Part shown: piece after piece, positions 21,428-27,999 of the stretch
Numbering within the stretch: position 1 is the stretch's first letter
Layout of the letters: each line of letters begins with the position of its first letter
Assembly: GCA_030615865.1 (NCBI GenBank)
Contig: JAUWYK010000015.1
Location: 1 to 28,335 of the forward strand
DNA: 28,335 nt
DNA from: Dehalococcoidia bacterium
GTDB lineage: Bacteria; Chloroflexota; Dehalococcoidia; Dehalococcoidales; JAUWYK01
Direction: 5' to 3'
Program-made: the position numbers and the translations under genes
The notes under the pieces: model-generated
The model's database searches: none
What the model was told of the DNA's origin: nothing
Seen by the model: only the letters and a program-made list of their open reading frames with translations

Positions 21428-22419
21428 GCCGACGGAAAAAACAAAAGGCAAAAGTTGAGATTACATTACCACCCCCGGTGGAAAATCTCCTTCTCGCCCT
21501 TTCTTCACCCAGGGAGAGAGCCAGGGGAACTATTGATTCCTACCTTTTGACAGCCACAAGCTACTTTCGCTTCGCCGGCAATGACAATATCCCTGGTGAA
21601 GAGGGTCTACGCAAATATTTCCTCAAGCGCAGGAAGGAAGGAATAAAGGAGAGAACGCTGCGGAAAGAGTTTGTCCAGCTAAAGAAGCTCTACCTTTCCA
21701 ACCACTTGCTTGAGCTCCCCATCGGTGGCCACGCTTGGGACTGGCCTTTTACCCGCGATGATCAGCCTCAACCTAAAGAGGCGGCCAATGCTCCCGCCTT
21801 CACCCTGGAAGAGATAGCCACACTTATTAGAGCCAGGGATGAGTACTCCAGGGCAGAGAGTTTTTACCTTGCTGTCTCAACTACTTGGGGGCCAAGACGA
21901 GAGGAGATACTGAACATAAAGAGAAGGGATTACGACTCTGAAGTGATCACAATCAGGCTAGCCAAGGTAAGGACAGGGGAAAAACTTCTTCGTCATATCA
22001 TCCCGGAGGAAATCAAGCCGATACTTTTTAACTATCATCCCAGGCTCAAGTCCGCTGTCTCTCTGTCCTATGCCTTCCGGGCGATTGTGCTTAAAGCCGG
22101 CCTGGGGAGAATGGAGGGCTATGGCTTTCATAGTGTGCGCAGGAGTTTAAGAACTCTGCTGGAATGGAATCTTGCTAAAGAGAGGTTACCGCTATCCCTG
22201 GTAGCAGACTTTATGGGCTGGTCCGCCACTACTAAAGGAATAGTTTACGGTGGAGCTCCGATGCTGGGAGTATATTCTCACCCCGAGATCCTATCAAGCG
22301 ACCCCCTTGGTATAGACAAATTGTTGTTGAAACATCACCCATTCTTACCCTACTGGGTAAAGGGTTCTGTCCCTAATGTCCCTGATGCTGGCAATGTTCT
22401 AGCAGAGCCTCTCCCTTGA
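21424..22419 (+). CDS. Tyrosine recombinase / integrase
   Basis: The 331-residue protein has a SAM-like core-binding domain (about 25-110) and a catalytic domain with the expected residues: Arg158 in GPRREEIL, Lys181 in LAKVRTGEK, His236 and Arg239 in FHSVRR, Trp266 in MGWSA (taking the usual second His/Trp position) and nucleophile candidate Tyr284 in GVYSHPE. It would cut and rejoin DNA at attachment sites with a covalent 3'-phosphotyrosine intermediate. It ends in a palindrome-derived terminator that overlaps its stop codon. Coupled to the 96-residue gene by ATGA. Possibly the element's integrase, with the second recombinase at 27340 as partner or resolvase. Confidence 0.9.
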   Translation: MSRRKKQKAKVEITLPPPVENLLLALSSPRERARGTIDSYLLTATSYFRFAGNDNIPGEEGLRKYFLKRRKEGIKERTLRKEFVQLKKLYLSNHLLELPIGGHAWDWPFTRDDQPQPKEAANAPAFTLEEIATLIRARDEYSRAESFYLAVSTTWGPRREEILNIKRRDYDSEVITIRLAKVRTGEKLLRHIIPEEIKPILFNYHPRLKSAVSLSYAFRAIVLKAGLGRMEGYGFHSVRRSLRTLLEWNLAKERLPLSLVADFMGWSATTKGIVYGGAPMLGVYSHPEILSSDPLGIDKLLLKHHPFLPYWVKGSVPNVPDAGNVLAEPLP

Positions 22420-22438
22420 AGGGAGAGGTATTCTTTTT
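22408..22438 (+). terminator. Integrase terminator built from an interspersed palindrome (copy 2)
   Basis: CCTCTCCC / GGGAGAGG with a TTGAA loop, then TATTCTTTTT. The first 20 bases are identical to the reverse complement of 3304-3323. The integrase stop (22417-22419) lies in the loop. Confidence 0.75.
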
Positions 22439-22741
22439 GCGTCAAGGCTGCATAGAATTTGTGGCTAAAATTTGCTCAATATATCAGCTACAAATGTCGT
22501 TCAGCTATATTCACCGAATAAAATTGAAAAAAATAGCTACAAACTTAAAAAAAATTTGACAGGGTAGGGAAAACAATATAGTATATTTGTAGCTAGATTT
22601 GACAGTATTATGATACTGTTAAGCCTACCAGCACCTTAAAAATTGAATATGTAGCCCGGTAGTTTTTGTAAAATTTTTGTAAAATTTTTTATAGCTATCA
22701 TCTGAATGTTTGCCCAATCTAATTATAAGGGGGTGATGATA
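22439..22741. promoter_or_regulatory. AT-rich non-coding region with repeats: candidate origin or control region
   Basis: I see no gene here. AGCTACAAA occurs at 22486-22494 and 22535-22543, inverted at 22586-22594, with a degenerate inverted copy at 22457-22467. TTGACA at 22556-22561 with TAGTAT at 22579-22584 (17 bases) is a promoter candidate on +. A 24-base near-palindrome, TTGACAGTAT-tatg-ATACTGTTAA (22599-22622), looks like a dimer-binding site. Two copies of TTTTTGTAAAAT follow near 22664-22687. AT-rich DNA plus iteron-like repeats next to a clamp gene fits an origin, but operators of the sigma-like gene explain it equally well. Confidence 0.45.
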
Positions 22742-23212
22742 ATGTTAGATTGGCAAGCGTATACAAAGGTTGCCGATAAGTTCCAGAAGAAGGCAAGGTT
22801 TGAGGATAGAGAAGATTTGAGGCAAGACATCATCGTGAGGCTCGCATCGCTAGCCGATAACAGCGATGGCAAAGCTCTCACCAAGCCTTCAATGCTACGC
22901 ATAGCTAGCTATGTCGCTATGGAGTATTGGCGAGACCTTAAGAGGCAGCCGACCCTGTTAAGCCTCAATGAGGAAGTAACCGATACCGAAGGCGACAGCA
23001 TAGAGCTATACCAAACACTAGCCGATGATAAGGCCATAAACCTAGATGATTGGCTTGACTGTAAAACTTGGCTCACAGGTTGCCCCAGGCGGTTAGTCAA
23101 GGTTGCCTGGAAAAGAGCAATCGGCAAACCACTAAACCACAAAGAGCAACTTTACCTGTCCCGATACCGTCAAAAAGAGCTAGCCAAACATCAAAAATCC
23201 CTTCTACTATGA
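22742..23212 (+). CDS. Sigma-70 region 2-like protein
   Basis: From ATG at 22742 (SD GGGGGTG six bases upstream) the protein is 156 residues. FEDREDLRQDIIVRLASLAD and MLRIASYVAMEYWRDLKRQP resemble sigma-factor region 2 (the DLxQEixlrL helix and the -10-binding helix with YWR/K). LNEEVTDTEGDSIEL then resembles the region 2/4 linker, and KVAWKRAIGKPLNHKEQLYL could be a degenerate region 4. It may be an alternative sigma factor or sigma-like regulator for element genes. Codon use is unlike the neighbours: CTA dominates leucine and CTG is rare. Confidence 0.65.
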   Translation: MLDWQAYTKVADKFQKKARFEDREDLRQDIIVRLASLADNSDGKALTKPSMLRIASYVAMEYWRDLKRQPTLLSLNEEVTDTEGDSIELYQTLADDKAINLDDWLDCKTWLTGCPRRLVKVAWKRAIGKPLNHKEQLYLSRYRQKELAKHQKSLLL

Positions 23213-23365
23213 GACTTTTTACCCTAGTTTTGGCATTTAATAGTAGAGGGGAAAGAGAGGCTAGCGGTTAGCAGCTCTCAAGTAACCTCACAGCTTCAAA
23301 AACTGTCTCGCTCTAATCAATGCCTAGCAAGGCTCGCTAGGTAAATATGAAAAGGGGGTGAGAGA

Positions 23366-24784
23366 TTGGAGCAAGTGAATATGGCGGGCAAGCGTTCAGG
23401 TGATGGCTTTGTAGCTCACAAGGACACTCTAGTTAATGCTCTATCAAGGGTATTAGCAGAGAGGGTAACACTCTTTGACGAAGATGTTACCATTGGGCGA
23501 AAAGGCTTCCTAGGTTACCTCAAGGCTTTAGCAGGTAGCAATATCGTGAAGATAGTACCTGCTAACGGTAATGCTAGCGGTGAGCAGGTTACCGATAAAG
23601 GCGTGAAGGTAGTATGTGGTAGCCATCAAAGCAATATCCCTAATGGAGCGTGGCTTAAGGAAAAGATGCCTTTTACCTTTAGCCAAATCCGAATATCTCC
23701 ATCAAACGCTATTATGCCAAACCTTGGCGGTGCAGAGCTAGCCGAAGCCTTATCAAGGGTAGTACCTTTTGCGTCTACCGATGAGGCAAGACCTAGCCTT
23801 CAAACGGTTAGGTTTTACCGAAAGGATAGTAACCTAACCTTGACGGCTTCTGATGGCTTTGTGCTAGGGGAAGTTAGCCTTGACTTTGAAGATGGGGAAG
23901 GTGAAGCCTTGATTTATGCAAGTGAATTAAGAGCTTTACTACCAGCTTTGAGGAAAGCCAAAAGGGCAAAGGTTAGCTTTGAGCAAAAGTCCGATGATGA
24001 AGGCGGTTTGCTAGCCAAATCGCTAATCATCGATACTGAGCTAGTCAGGTATAAATACCAAAGCCAAGAGGGAAAGTACCCTGATTATGGCAAGGTTATA
24101 CCTGGTGAGTTCAACGCTCAAGCTAGCTTTGACACTAAAGAGGCAATCAAGGCAATCCGAAGCCTAGTTGCGGTTTGGTATGATGACAGCCTAAAACCTC
24201 TATATCGTGCTTTAATTCTAACAGTTGCCGATGGCAAGGTAACGATAGAGGCAAAAGAGGATAGAGGCAAGGCGGAGATACCAGCGGAGACCAGCGGGGA
24301 AGTCAAGATAGCGGTTCAAGGTAAATACCTTATACAAGCCTTGAAAGCCTGTGGGGGTATAGCCGATATGAGGCTAGTAAACGCCCAATCGCCTATGCTC
24401 TTTACCGTTGACGGTTACCGATGTCTGGTAATGCCTTTGAACATAGAGGCAAGGAAAGCAGAGGTTACAGCCGAAGCCGAAGCAAAACCAGAAGCGAAAG
24501 CCGAAGGGGTAGCCGAAGCTAAAGCTAGCCTAGAGGTAGCCAAGGCTAACCTAAAGCAAGCCGAAGCCGAAGGCAAGCCAAAAGTGAAAGCCAAGGCTAA
24601 AAAGGCGGTAAAGGTAGCCAAGGCTAACCTAAAGCAAGCCGAAGCGGTAGCCGAAGCCGAAGCCGAAGCCGAAGCGGTAACCGAAGCGGTAGCCGAAGCC
24701 GAAGCCGAAGCCGAAGCGGTAACCGAAGAGGTAGCCGAAGCCGAAGCCGAAGCCGATATGAGCACAGCCCAAGTCGTAGCCTGA
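23366..24784 (+). CDS. DnaN-like sliding clamp with long Ala/Glu-rich tail
   Basis: The 472-residue protein starts at TTG behind GGGGGTGAG. Residues 1-358 form a clamp: ALSRVVPFASTDEARPSLQT, LTLTASDGFVLGEV, ASELRALLPALRKAKR, GKYPDYGKVIPGEF, and the C-terminal MLFTVDGYRCLVMPL, which matches the DnaN end (dgy..yLvMPm). Sliding clamps encircle DNA and tether polymerase. Unlike normal DnaN, the LVMPL end is followed by a 114-residue low-complexity tail rich in Ala, Glu and Lys with VAKANLKQAEA twice. Only one of about 40 leucine codons is CTG and about half are CTA. It may support replication or late transcription of the element. Confidence 0.85.
   Translation: MEQVNMAGKRSGDGFVAHKDTLVNALSRVLAERVTLFDEDVTIGRKGFLGYLKALAGSNIVKIVPANGNASGEQVTDKGVKVVCGSHQSNIPNGAWLKEKMPFTFSQIRISPSNAIMPNLGGAELAEALSRVVPFASTDEARPSLQTVRFYRKDSNLTLTASDGFVLGEVSLDFEDGEGEALIYASELRALLPALRKAKRAKVSFEQKSDDEGGLLAKSLIIDTELVRYKYQSQEGKYPDYGKVIPGEFNAQASFDTKEAIKAIRSLVAVWYDDSLKPLYRALILTVADGKVTIEAKEDRGKAEIPAETSGEVKIAVQGKYLIQALKACGGIADMRLVNAQSPMLFTVDGYRCLVMPLNIEARKAEVTAEAEAKPEAKAEGVAEAKASLEVAKANLKQAEAEGKPKVKAKAKKAVKVAKANLKQAEAVAEAEAEAEAVTEAVAEAEAEAEAVTEEVAEAEAEADMSTAQVVA
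24638..24755 (+). repeat. GCCGAA simple repeat in the clamp tail
   Basis: Tandem GCCGAA units interrupted by GCGGTAGCC / GCGGTAACC blocks encode the EAEAEAEAV repeats at the clamp C-terminus. Such DNA is prone to length change by slippage. Confidence 0.85.
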
Positions 24785-24819
24785 ATATAACGCTTAAGCC
24801 AAAAAAGAGCCACGCAAAG

Positions 24820-24847
24820 ATAGGGGTTCGTGGGAGCCCCTATTTTT
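24820..24847 (+). terminator. First terminator after the clamp gene
   Basis: ATAGGGG / CCCCTAT stem (24820-24826 with 24837-24843), then TTTTT. It follows the clamp stop by about 36 bases. Confidence 0.75.
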
Positions 24848-24857
24848 GCTATTTTTA

Positions 24858-24902
24858 GGGGGTATTCGCTCCCAAGCGTGGGAACGGATACCCCCCCCTT
24901 TT
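24858..24902 (+). terminator. Second, larger hairpin after the clamp gene
   Basis: GGGGGTAT / ATACCCCC outer stem (24858-24865 with 24888-24895) and TCCCA / TGGGA inner stem with AGCG loop, then extra Cs and TTTT. With the first terminator it isolates the clamp gene from the downstream small genes. Confidence 0.7.
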
Positions 24903-24931
24903 GCCCAAATACCCCCCGAAGGAGGTGAGTT

Positions 24932-25123
24932 ATGCTGAAAGGTGTTCTTGTGGCTGGCTTGACCATAGAGCAAAGGAAACGAGGCTTTAGCCTTGACGAA
25001 CCTAATGACCACATCTTGCGATTGCTCTATCAAGGCGAGCCAGTAGCCCGCTTTAGCTCAAGCGGTGCTACGGTAGCAGAGATAAGAGCCGAAGCCCTGC
25101 GTATAGCGAAGAAAGATAACTGA
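24932..25123 (+). CDS. 63-residue protein of the small-gene run
   Basis: SD AAGGAGGTGA precedes ATG. It reads LKGVLVAGLTIEQRKRGFSL, then NDHILRLLYQGEPVARFSSS and GATVAEIRAEALRIAKKDN. The order (D-H.L.L...G..vArFs..gat...i...a) is one I recall as a tiny conserved protein of mobile elements; no function is known to me. First of the small genes downstream of the two clamp terminators, so it probably has its own promoter or relies on read-through. Confidence 0.6.
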   Translation: MLKGVLVAGLTIEQRKRGFSLDEPNDHILRLLYQGEPVARFSSSGATVAEIRAEALRIAKKDN

Positions 25124-25166
25124 ATAAGCCCGAAATCGGTTTGAGGTCGAAACCGGTAGGCGAACT

Positions 25167-25241
25167 ATGCCCAAAAAAGGAGGTGAAAAATCAACCAGCT
25201 CGGACTATTTGAGAAGGGAGAGGAGCAAAACTACCAGATAG
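25167..25241 (+). CDS. Candidate leader peptide, cassette copy b
   Basis: ATG CCC AAA AAA preceded by TAGGCGAACT. The 24-residue frame starts MPKKGGEKSTSSDYLRRERS and runs through the SD of the following gene. Same AACTATGCC opening as the copies at 25716, 26166 and 26572. A weak case as a functional peptide on its own; stronger as one of a repeated set. Confidence 0.35.
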   Translation: MPKKGGEKSTSSDYLRRERSKTTR

Positions 25242-25684
25242 AGGAGAAAACCACGGTAAGGCTGGGGACGCACTCCGCCCAGGTGTCTCTTAAAAAGAGG
25301 CGAAGGGAAGCCTGGCAAAAGCTCAAAGAAATCCTTACCCAGCTTGAGGGGAAAGATGTATTAGTGTCCTATTGCGGCGGGGCACGCAGCCACTTTTGGA
25401 TTGATGACTTGTTGCTTCGCCGCCTAAAGGTAGAGTCCCAATGGTTTTTGCAGAAGGAAGGTGTGCCTGGTGTTGTGGTTCTGTGGAGCGGAGCTAGAGC
25501 CAAAGGAATGGAGCAGCAAATACGCATATTCCTTGACCAGCTCTCGAATGTGCGGACAAATGACTATGGTAGCTATGCCGACTACCTCATAGATTTCTGG
25601 AATGGCTGGGGGGAGTACCCCCTCAACCAGTTTAAGCCGAAGGGCTGTGTCAGCTTGGTGCTGAGCCTTGGTCGGAAGAAATAA
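25190..25684 (+). CDS. Hypothetical protein, possible ATC start
   Basis: The frame has its first usual start (GTG) at 25283, giving 133 residues, but no SD precedes it. The same frame is open back to 25190, where ATC AAC CAG CTC follows AAGGAGGTG at ideal spacing, adding 31 residues (NQLGLFEKGEEQNYQIEEKT...). I therefore give 25190 as start, with GTG 25283 as the conservative alternative. The body is alpha/beta (VLVSYCGGARSHFWIDDLLL, PGVVVLWSGARAKGMEQQIR, GCVSLVLSLGRKK). Not recognised. Confidence 0.55.
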   Translation: MNQLGLFEKGEEQNYQIEEKTTVRLGTHSAQVSLKKRRREAWQKLKEILTQLEGKDVLVSYCGGARSHFWIDDLLLRRLKVESQWFLQKEGVPGVVVLWSGARAKGMEQQIRIFLDQLSNVRTNDYGSYADYLIDFWNGWGEYPLNQFKPKGCVSLVLSLGRKK

Positions 25685-25715
25685 GGGCCTGGGCCCCTAT
25701 TTCGAAGGGTAACTA

Positions 25716-25745
25716 TTGCCCAAAAATCTCAAAGAAAGGAGGTGA
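25716..25745 (+). CDS. Candidate leader peptide, cassette copy c
   Basis: TTG CCC AAA AAT CTC AAA GAA AGG AGG TGA would give MPKNLKERR, with the SD of the next gene encoded in its last codons. GAAGGGTAACT precedes it. It aligns with copy d at 26166 (MAKNLKRKEV). Confidence 0.35.
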   Translation: MPKNLKERR

Positions 25746-25747
25746 TT

Positions 25748-26131
25748 ATGGGACAACGCTATCCTACACCACCACCTGGCTTCCTCCCCTTCAAGTGGAA
25801 GACGAGGCGCGATAAAGACATAAGTATATCCCTTTGCCCGGTTTGTGGTAAGAGTGGTTTTGTCTGGTTGGGTGGAGGTTTACAGGATGCTGGTGCGCAG
25901 AGATTCCTTGACAAGCTACGCAAGGCCGATGGGCGGAGCAATACCTACGAAATCTGGTGCCAGAAATACGAAGGGGTAATGCTGAAAGAGCATTGGAGCC
26001 GATACGGAACGGGGAAGTGTACGACCTGTGAGGTGGAGTTTTGGCACGACTTCATAGGCTATCCCTGGCATTACTACTACAACCCCGCCTCAGCCAAGAT
26101 TAGCCACTCATACACACCGGCATTACTCTAG
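25748..26131 (+). CDS. Zinc-binding small protein
   Basis: ATG at 25748 follows AAAGGAGGTGATT; an in-frame GTG two codons earlier is part of the SD. The 127-residue protein has PTPPPGFLPFKWKTRRDKD, then SLCPVCGKSGFVWLGGGLQD, and near the C-terminus GKCTTCEVEFWHDFIGYPWH. Two CxxC pairs about 65 residues apart should hold one zinc. Many aromatic residues. Not recognised, probably a nucleic-acid or protein adaptor. Confidence 0.6.
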   Translation: MGQRYPTPPPGFLPFKWKTRRDKDISISLCPVCGKSGFVWLGGGLQDAGAQRFLDKLRKADGRSNTYEIWCQKYEGVMLKEHWSRYGTGKCTTCEVEFWHDFIGYPWHYYYNPASAKISHSYTPALL

Positions 26132-26165
26132 GTGAGGGTGTGCCAGCTACTTTGAAGGGGTAACT

Positions 26166-26225
26166 ATGGCCAAAAATCTCAAAAGAAAGGAGGTGAACTA
26201 TGCCGATCAGATGGAGTGCTCTTGA
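26166..26225 (+). CDS. Candidate leader peptide, cassette copy d
   Basis: ATG GCC AAA AAT CTC AAA after AAGGGGTAACT gives MAKNLKRKEVNYADQMECS. It runs through the SD and start of the 95-residue gene in another frame and stops 26 bases inside it. Confidence 0.35.
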   Translation: MAKNLKRKEVNYADQMECS

Positions 26226-26487
26226 AGTCACTGAGGCTATGGATGAGATCCAAGAACTGCTTAACCAGGCAGAGCCTTTCCTTGCTGAGGCGGAAGCTAA
26301 GGCAGCGAAGGCTACGGGAATAACTAATCTGCCTGAGTATATGAGCCAGCGCGTTCATCGGCTCATATACACCATTGAAGCCAGAGAACGAATAAGAGAT
26401 TCCATAAGCGGAATCCGCAACTGCATCCCACAGGATGCGATCGCATCGGACAAGCAAGCTGGTAAGCAACAAGGCTTAGAACTGTAG
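26200..26487 (+). CDS. Helical small protein
   Basis: The 95-residue protein behind AAAGGAGGTGAACT is helical and acidic in its first half (VTEAMDEIQELLNQAEPFLA, EAEAKAAKATGI), then EYMSQRVHRLIYTIEARERI. It resembles short coiled-coil accessory proteins. No metal site or membrane span. Its leader is almost identical to that of the zinc protein at 25748. Confidence 0.6.
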   Translation: MPIRWSALEVTEAMDEIQELLNQAEPFLAEAEAKAAKATGITNLPEYMSQRVHRLIYTIEARERIRDSISGIRNCIPQDAIASDKQAGKQQGLEL

Positions 26488-26571
26488 AGCGGGGATAAAC
26501 CCCGCCATAGATAGAAGGACGCTGGCTAGTGCGTTAATCTAGCCGATGAGGTCGAGTTTGATAGGACAACT

Positions 26572-26598
26572 ATGCCTGAGAAAGGAGGTGAGCTATGA
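26572..26598 (+). CDS. Candidate leader peptide, cassette copy e
   Basis: ATG CCT GAG AAA GGA GGT GAG CTA TGA gives MPEKGGEL. Its TGA overlaps the ATG of the zinc-finger gene (ATGA), a textbook coupling geometry, and TAGGACAACT precedes it as a possible SD. Confidence 0.4.
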   Translation: MPEKGGEL

Positions 26599-26771
26599 AA
26601 TGCTGGGAATGTAAGAGGCAGGTAACTAAGGCTACTCGTGTTCCCTATACCGATGGGATTCAAGAGAAGAGCCGTGACGTATGTCACGACTGCCTTAAGC
26701 TCCTTAATTTTAACATGTGCCATTTCGTTGAGGTAGAGAGAATAACCCAAAGGCAAATAAAAAGGAGGTGA
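26595..26771 (+). CDS. 58-residue zinc-finger protein
   Basis: The product starts MKCWECKRQVTKATRVPYTD and continues GIQEKSRDVCHDCLKLLNFN to a basic end (ITQRQIKRR). CWEC and CHDC form a four-cysteine zinc site, with CH further on as possible extra ligands. SD AAAGGAGGTGAGCT. The last codons, AGG AGG TGA, form the SD of the next gene. Probably a small nucleic-acid-binding or adaptor protein. Confidence 0.65.
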   Translation: MKCWECKRQVTKATRVPYTDGIQEKSRDVCHDCLKLLNFNMCHFVEVERITQRQIKRR

Positions 26772-26774
26772 TGA

Positions 26775-27254
26775 TTGCGCAACCGAATAGACAAGCAGAT
26801 AGACGACCTGGTTGGTGCCTTAACGGATCCTATCATCGTGTGGCCTGGTCCCTGGCAAGATACCTTACCAGAGTGGATTAAGCCAGCGATAACAATGGAA
26901 AGGCTGATCGAGAACATGAAAGCCTTGAAGGGAGAGGCACCAACAGCGACCGATGCTGAAGTTCTGGCTTATATGTATCCTCTTGCACTGGAAGCTCCCC
27001 TGGATAGGGATTGGACTCAAATTTACCTTTACATCGCCACGAAGGTAATGGCTCGACATAAGGAAGCTGAGATCCCGGAAGATATTAAGGTGGAGTCGCT
27101 CAGGGATGACCAAATGAGGGACCTGCAGCAGCTGAAGGATTGGATATATCAGCGAAGGCTCAAGGCGAGGCAGGAGAGGCGAAGAGCAGGGAAAGCACAA
27201 GCCAGGGCAGAGGCGGCAGCCAAAGCTCCGGTCCAGCTCGGGCTAGGAGTTTGA
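26775..27254 (+). CDS. Conserved hypothetical protein, TTG start
   Basis: The 159-residue protein starts at TTG after AGGAGGTGATGA. It reads DDLVGALTDPIIVWPGPWQD, then TLPEWIKPAITMERLIENMK, ATDAEVLAYMYPLALEAPLD, DWTQIYLYIATKVMARHK and a C-terminal basic helix (YQRRLKARQERRRAGKAQAR). I remember very similar proteins (DDLVG.LTDPIIV.PG.W.DTLP.W) from mobile elements and viruses of sediment Chloroflexota, function unknown. It is the last gene of the rightward run, ended by a strong terminator. Confidence 0.7.
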   Translation: MRNRIDKQIDDLVGALTDPIIVWPGPWQDTLPEWIKPAITMERLIENMKALKGEAPTATDAEVLAYMYPLALEAPLDRDWTQIYLYIATKVMARHKEAEIPEDIKVESLRDDQMRDLQQLKDWIYQRRLKARQERRRAGKAQARAEAAAKAPVQLGLGV

Positions 27255-27295
27255 CCTTCAGTAATATACTACAAGTAATATAGTATGCGGTGGCA

Positions 27296-27329
27296 GGGGG
27301 GCGGGGATAATCCCCGCCCCCCTTTTTTT
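27296..27329 (+). terminator. Strong rho-independent terminator
   Basis: A perfect 12-bp GC-rich stem (27296-27307 with 27311-27322), TAA loop, then seven Ts. It ends the rightward operon and stands between convergent genes. Confidence 0.95.
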
Positions 27330-27339
27330 GTGTCCAGCA

Positions 27340-27951
27340 TCACCGTTCTTGTCTGAAGGGTGATGGAAACTGCATCCGCTCTATAGCCTGCCGCGAGCTA
27401 CTCTTGGCCAACCGGAGATAGACCTTCACCATTTCCATATCGGCCCATCCGCCAATATCCTGCAGGGCAAAAGGATCTCCGGTCTGCCGCAGAAAGTTAA
27501 TGGCGAAGCTGTGCCGGAAAAGATGGGGGTGAATGCGCTTGCCTAATCCTATCTTACGGGCATACCTGCGCATCATGTAGAGTGCACCTGGCTCTGTAGT
27601 TATTTTCTGGAATATCCGCTCCAGTTTATGAGTTTCCCGGTAGCGAAGCAGCTCGCCCAGTATCGGTGCCTGGCAGGGCACAAACCTCTGTTTATCACCC
27701 TTGCCATTGAGGATATTGATCCCATCAGGATAGATATTCCCATAGGTCAGTTTCAGAGCCTCCATGATCCTCAACCCCGTCTCCCACAGCAGCCTCATCA
27801 GCAACCTGTGCTCGGTGAACCTCGCTGCCTCGAGCAGGGCCACATACTCTGCCTCAGTAAGATACTCGACTTTGGCGACCGTCCTGGCCAGCTCAGACCT
27901 GGGCCGCCTCCAGGGGACCTTCCGCTTATATGGGACCAGCGACCGTTTCAT
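27340..27951 (-). CDS. Catalytic-domain-only tyrosine recombinase
   Basis: The 203-residue protein has Arg61 in TGLRIMEALKL, Lys84 in NGKGDKQRFV, His143 and Arg146 in HPHLFRHSF, Trp169 in DIGGWADMEM and Tyr178 in KVYLRLA: the full R-K-H-R-W-Y set. The usual N-terminal core-binding domain of about 100 residues is missing; only about 28 residues precede the catalytic domain. It could be a naturally short recombinase (as in some integrons, inversion systems and resolvases) or need a partner. It differs clearly from the integrase at 21424. A possible inverting or dimer-resolving role is inference. Confidence 0.88.
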   Translation of the reverse strand: MKRSLVPYKRKVPWRRPRSELARTVAKVEYLTEAEYVALLEAARFTEHRLLMRLLWETGLRIMEALKLTYGNIYPDGINILNGKGDKQRFVPCQAPILGELLRYRETHKLERIFQKITTEPGALYMMRRYARKIGLGKRIHPHLFRHSFAINFLRQTGDPFALQDIGGWADMEMVKVYLRLAKSSSRQAIERMQFPSPFRQER

Positions 27952-27969
27952 TGTTTAGCCTGCCCCCGT

Positions 27970-27999
27970 ACTTTACTAAATTTTGAGCAGCCTTGTCAA
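27970..27999 (-). promoter_or_regulatory. Weak promoter candidate for the short recombinase
   Basis: On -, TTGACA (27994-27999), 18 bases, TAAAGT (27970-27975). The start codon is 18 bases further. Between 28000 and 28196 I see no convincing gene; ATTACCA occurs twice near 28090-28110. Confidence 0.4.

Noticed and set aside
24415..25014. 199-residue - strand frame opposite the clamp tail
   Set aside because: It is the mirror of the GCCGAA simple repeat, giving Ser/Ala-rich low complexity, and has no initiation signal.
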